From Chara braunii (Eukaryota; Streptophyta; Charophyceae; Charales; Characeae), in contig BFEA01000014.1 in assembly GCA_003427395.1 (NCBI GenBank), positions 4,482,342 through 4,514,118 on the forward strand: a stretch of 31,777 nt of DNA, written 5' to 3'. The position numbers were made by a program, and so were the translations under genes. Shown here piece after piece: positions 27,916-31,777 of the stretch. The stretch's first letter is position 1; each line of letters opens with the position of its first letter. Below the pieces are notes generated by a model, which was not told the DNA's origin, made no database searches, and saw nothing but the letters and a program-made list of their open reading frames with translations.

Positions 27916-28182
27916 TTAGGTATTTATAGTATTATCCAGGTCCAGCCATTGGCCAAGGTCCAGCAGACCCCCTGGTGCTAAAACTTGTTGGTTCAGGAGT
28001 CGTACCAGTAGTGTACCCACGTCTGTTTCAGACCAGAAACAACTGGCTTTGATCTTCGTTAGCTGCAGTTCCATGAGAAGATCCTGATTGAGCCATTTGA
28101 GGTTGGTCTGCTTTCCAGATTCATATTTGAGAAAAACATCCCATTCTGCCAGGCGTTGCTCTCCTCCCGTTATAAATACCTT
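27916..28182 (-). pseudogene. LINE ORF1 C-terminal fragment
   Basis: About 88 open codons end at TAA 27916-27918, roughly 50 bases before the ORF2 start. The sequence includes EQRLAEWDVFLKYESGK and LGQWLDLDNTINT. The frame stays open for the whole fragment and has normal composition. ORF1 of L1-type elements encodes an RNA-binding chaperone; no zinc knuckle or RRM is visible in this tail piece. It is cut off on its 5' side next to a T tract, so the LINE is 5'-truncated here. The assignment rests on position and strand more than on motifs. Confidence 0.6.
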
Positions 28183-28186
28183 CCTT

Positions 28187-28189
<3 letters not shown>

Positions 28190-28231
<42 letters not shown>
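28190..28231. repeat. poly(T) tract, about 42 bases
   Basis: A T run directly beyond the 5' end of the LINE. It may be the tail of an older minus-strand retroelement into which the LINE inserted. Confidence 0.8.
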
Positions 28232-28517
28232 CATGATCTCTGTGATTCTATCTTCTCTCCTCCCCTCCTTGCAATTCGGATTCTCCTCCCCCTCCTCGAG
28301 ATCCCAATCCTCCTTTTCTGGCCCCCATAGCGGCTCCCAGTCCTCCTTTCCCCGCTCCCCTCATCCAAATCCACCTCCTCCGATCCTTGCAATTATGTTT
28401 TTTTTTTACCGACTTTTTTGGGTAATAAATAACATGTTGCATTCATTTTCCGTTCACGAAAAAGCCATGGGGGGCAGAAAAGACAAACCAATTAATCAAT
28501 GACAAGGTGCTGAGAAG
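28232..28517. other. pyrimidine-rich gene-free stretch
   Basis: CTCCTCCCC/CAATC-type repeats resemble those at 22360-22525 on the other side of the LINE. Nothing coding was recognised. Confidence 0.4.
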
Positions 28518-28730
28518 CTAGGCTACCATAGTGGCCCGGGTCCACTTGCCCCGACGGGCCAAAAAGATACAAAAAAATAAAAGAATAAAAATTAATTTTA
28601 ATTTTAAATTTGGTAAAGAATTTCGATGTGACCCTGAGGCAAACGTCTCTCAGTTTATTTTTCTGCATACCATTTTTATTTATTTATTTATTATTTTTTT
28701 CTGGCTGGGACCTTCCCTGGTCCGACCCAT
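28518..28730 (+). mobile_element. CTAGGCTACCAG-family MITE, right end truncated
   Basis: Starts CTAGGCTACCATAG and shares GGGCCAAAAAG, GAATTTCGATGTGACCCTG, GTTTATTTTTCTGCATA and GGCTGGGACCTTCCCTGGTC with the complete copy at 20626-20884. It breaks off before the GC-rich right terminus, so the right inverted repeat is missing. Confidence 0.7.
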
Positions 28731-28864
28731 CAAGAAATCAACATCACTGATTGATTGACTGATTGATTGGGAGAGAGAGGGAAAAAAAGAAAAAAGGGAA
28801 AAAAAAAAGTTGGAATACAAAGTGTGAGAGCATGGCCTATTGATCCTTTTCCGTTTCTGGACAG

Positions 28865-29036
28865 GAGTAGGAGGAGGAGGGGGAGGGGGAGGAGAAGATA
28901 TGGCTGAAGAAGAAGAGGAGGAGCAGGAGGAGGAGGAGGAGGAGAAGGATATGGCGGAAGAGGAGGAGGGAGAAGAACAAAATGAGGAGGATGAGGAGGA
29001 AGAAGAACAAAAGGAGGAGGGGGAGGAAGAAGAAGT
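28865..29036. repeat. (GGA)n/(GAA)n purine microsatellite
   Basis: Purine-only triplets with point variants. Frames read as Glu/Gly-rich or Ser/Pro-rich peptides and are artefacts. Confidence 0.9.
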
Positions 29037-29282
29037 AGAGCAGTGGGAGCTTTCGGGCGCAAGTGAAATACCAATACTTTTGATTTTATTCTGCTTATTT
29101 CGTGAGGTGTAGTTGGGGCTTTGCCTTTGCGTCTCGATACAAGGTGCAGACCCTCCTGGCCTATCGGATCCAAGCGAAGACATTGTCAGGTGGGGAGTTT
29201 GGCCAGGGCAGCATATCTGTTGATAAAAAAGGAAAAGAAAAAGAGACAATCAATCAATAAATCAATCGCATTGATTGATTCT

Positions 29283-29291
29283 GTGTGTGTG

Positions 29292-29353
<62 letters not shown>
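29283..29353. repeat. (GT)n then (GA)n microsatellite
   Basis: About 27 GT units with one interruption, then (GA)n, ending exactly at the adaptor sequence. The true rightward sequence is unknown because the assembly jumps here. Confidence 0.95.
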
Positions 29354-29372
29354 CTGTCTCTTATACACATCT
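29354..29372. other. Nextera/Tn5 mosaic end (half junction)
   Basis: Exact CTGTCTCTTATACACATCT. The sequence to its right restarts at a point identical to 20832, marking a chimaeric join. Confidence 0.97.
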
Positions 29373-30435
29373 GTCCTTGGACGGGCTGGCCACCCTGGAC
29401 CCTGGCGGCCCGGCTGGTAGCCTAGGCCATTATAGTATTACGGGGAACCCCGTAGCGGCCACATTCGTGCTCAAGTCTCCAACGAAGGAACATTTGGGAG
29501 CTGCACCCACCAGCAGGGGCGATACCGGCCAGGGGTCATCAGGACCGAGCTTCTTCGATGGTCCAGTCGTTGTGCCTCCCTTCCAGTCCCCTCCTCCTAT
29601 GAACATCAGCAGTCTCTGCTGAATGCCACTCGGGGGGACCAACGACCTATCTCTGGGTGGTGGGCCCCAAGCTTGTCCACCACGATATCGGGATTGAACC
29701 CAAGACCTCCTGAATGCCACTTGCGCGCCTTACCAATTGAGCTAGGCCACTGTAAACTTTGTTTTTTGTTTTTTTTTCAAAGAGTCGTGACCTAAACCTG
29801 GTGGGAGTAGAAACGTTGTGCCATTCACATCTCTAACGGTGAGGCTTAAATGTTGTTCAGTGAGCCTTCAGTCGTGTTGGGTCGAATTGGCAGATAGCCA
29901 CCGTTCCTGCTACTTTCTCCGCTGTTGTTGTTGACAGCGCGTTCGGGTCGTTCTGCATGGACGTTGTCCGTTGTGGTGGCCACGTTTTTGCTATTCTTCA
30001 TCAGCCTATTCTATCATGAGGATGACTAGGAGTGTGTGTGTGTGTGAGGAGGAGAGGAGGATGGGACAAGGAGAGGAGGCAAAGGAAGACTATGATGTCT
30101 GCGACGTGGATAATGTTTCTCCACCCGCACTGTTGATAGATAACGGGGAGAGGGAGAAGGACAAGCTATTCCCACACAGCCCTCCATGTCGACGATGAGA
30201 AGGGCTACATAGACAAAAACATTCCACCGTTTGGTACCTTTGCGCTCGCGTGAAGAGTTGTTTGGGGTGAGTGCACCCTCCATTACATGCATTGTTAAAT
30301 TGGTTGCTGTTTTCTGTACAACTTTTATGAAACAAGGAAGATTCTTTCTGACTTTGCATATTTCCGTTTTTTTTTGTCTTTTTTTTCCTTTCTTCTTCTT
30401 CTTCTTCTTCTCCTTCTTCTTCTTCTTCTTCTTCT

Positions 30436-30500
<65 letters not shown>

Positions 30501-31777
30501 CTTCTTCTTCTTCTTCTCTTCTTCCTGCTCGTCCTCCTCCTTTTCATAGCTTGCTGACATGTTCATCCCTAAAACGTGGCAGTGTGAGAGGAAAAAAGGT
30601 AAGGGAAAAAGGAGATGGCAAGTGGAAACGAAAGGAGTGGTGAAGTGGGGGAGAGTGTGATTTGAACCGTTGCTGTACGGTGCTGTGAGGTTGTGAGAGG
30701 GCGAGAGAGAGATAGGGAGGGAGATAGGAGCAGTGTGAGGTATAGGGTGAAGACGGTATTGTTTGCTGCGAAGGCAGGTCGAAGATACTAGATGAGAAGC
30801 ACGAGAGCGAAGGAAAGAAGTAGGGACAGGGGCAGCGAGATTGAAGGGAAGGGTGTGTAGGAATGCGTGACTGGGAAGTATCATGATGTGATCCCTATCC
30901 TCCTTTCCCCCTCCTCCCAATCCCTATCCTCCCTCTCCCCTCCTCGCAATCTAGATCTGGCCTCCTCCCAATGTCGATCCTCTCTTTCCCCTCCTGACGA
31001 CCTCCCACCTCCAGATCAAGATCTTTTTGTCCCCCTCCTCCTAATGGCGATCTCCCTCCTTCCCTTCCTCTTTTTTTATTTTTTATTTTATTTTATTTTT
31101 TAAACATCTATGTTGGGAAGTAGAGGACGTGCTGATAAGAGGAGACACCCCCTCTACTCCCCTAGATGGATAGATGGCTCCGTTCCATTGGTAGGGAGTT
31201 GCACCTGCTGGAAACGGGGTCCAGCATCCCTTTACATCATCGATAGTGAACAGATACCAGAATTGAGATTGAACAGTGGGCACAACGACCCTTCATATCT
31301 GGGAATGTTGGGGACTCTTATGCCTCTTCAACCTATTTAGGCGTCGGATATGCCATTACACCTAGCAATGTTAACACTCCCCATCTGCTTACCTTGAGCT
31401 GGGACGGGGATCCACAGATAATATCCAGGCTGAGACACAGACTATCACTCAAAAACATACCATGAGCCGGGAACTAAGGCCTGCTTGGATGGAGGAAAAG
31501 GATCAGGAAACTCAGAAAGGGGGCTGAGGGGAATGGAGGGATCTATGTTACTCTAGTCATTAAAGTGTAAGTGGTAATTTCTTGGGAGCTCACCTTGAGG
31601 TATCTCACATACTCCATTCCATTTGACCTGCCCAATTTTACCACCTTGTTCCCCTCCAAGCCAGTTTAGATTGAACGTTTGAATATGTTGTTTGATTTCC
31701 TTTTCAATTGTCAAGGTTTTAAGTTTTTCTTTTAATGTTTCCCATCTCGAATTAATCTGTAGTTGGATTTGTTGCTT
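29373..31777 (+). other. false duplication of 20832-23236 (assembly artefact)
   Basis: The sequence follows 20832-23236 at a constant offset of 8,541 with no difference that I could find, including the long T tract. It begins immediately after a Tn5 mosaic end. It duplicates part of a MITE end, the tRNA-headed SINE, the CTT/T microsatellite and the LINE 3' end. These should not be counted as second copies. Confidence 0.93.

Noticed and set aside
20832-31777. A genuine 8.5-kb segmental tandem duplication
   Set aside because: The second copy starts exactly at a Tn5 mosaic end. The implied fragment length equals that of the independent junction at 12463.

Overview
This window is repeat-dominated nuclear DNA from a eukaryote, most likely the green-plant lineage. 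The U2 snRNA copy has a plant-like central region, the main LINE is L1-type with an endonuclease, a reverse transcriptase and a C-terminal zf-RVT motif, and the repeats resemble plant MITEs and tRNA-derived SINEs. A charophyte-type alga would fit, but the species is inference. I found no intact host protein gene. The long open frames come from microsatellites, homopolymers, a decayed LINE or the N gap.

Layout. 1-545: poly(A) and a (TCC)n minisatellite. 546-6710: nested short DNA transposons of several TIR families (GGGCCTCG, TTAAACCACCAG, AAGTCRTAAAACC, GGGCATACTCACAC). This part also holds two SINE copies, a polyadenylated U2 snRNA retrocopy lodged in a MITE (3554-3815), and a 5'-truncated LINE. 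6710-11560: LINE 3' debris, decayed C-rich and A-rich sequence, small tandem repeats, and copies of a MITE family with CTAGGCTACCAG ends. 11561-12694: one copy of that MITE, split by a hAT-like element with an 8-bp target duplication; the inner element holds a 483-base N gap. 13388-13662: another MITE. 13761-15960: a 2.2-kb compound tetranucleotide array. 16198-16588: a repeated module carrying a hammerhead ribozyme fold with one core substitution. 16600-20625: mostly unrecognised sequence with two weak exon-like frames. 20626-21213: a MITE inside or beside a tRNA-derived SINE. 22530-28182: a nearly full L1-type LINE on the minus strand, with an ORF1 tail and a complete-length but dead ORF2. 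It is split by a 360-bp MITE whose removal restores the frame. 28518-29353: a truncated MITE copy and GGA, GT and GA microsatellites.

Two places carry laboratory sequence. Nextera/Tn5 mosaic ends lie at 12463-12500 (a full mate-pair junction) and 29354-29372 (half a junction). Both join positions about 8.5 kb apart in the window, as an ~8.5-kb mate-pair library would. The final 2,405 bases (29373-31777) repeat 20832-23236 and are almost certainly a false duplication.

The most interesting biological items are the hammerhead ribozyme, the U2 retrocopy inside a MITE, the LINE/MITE nest with a restorable reading frame, and several MITE families that are probably undescribed.
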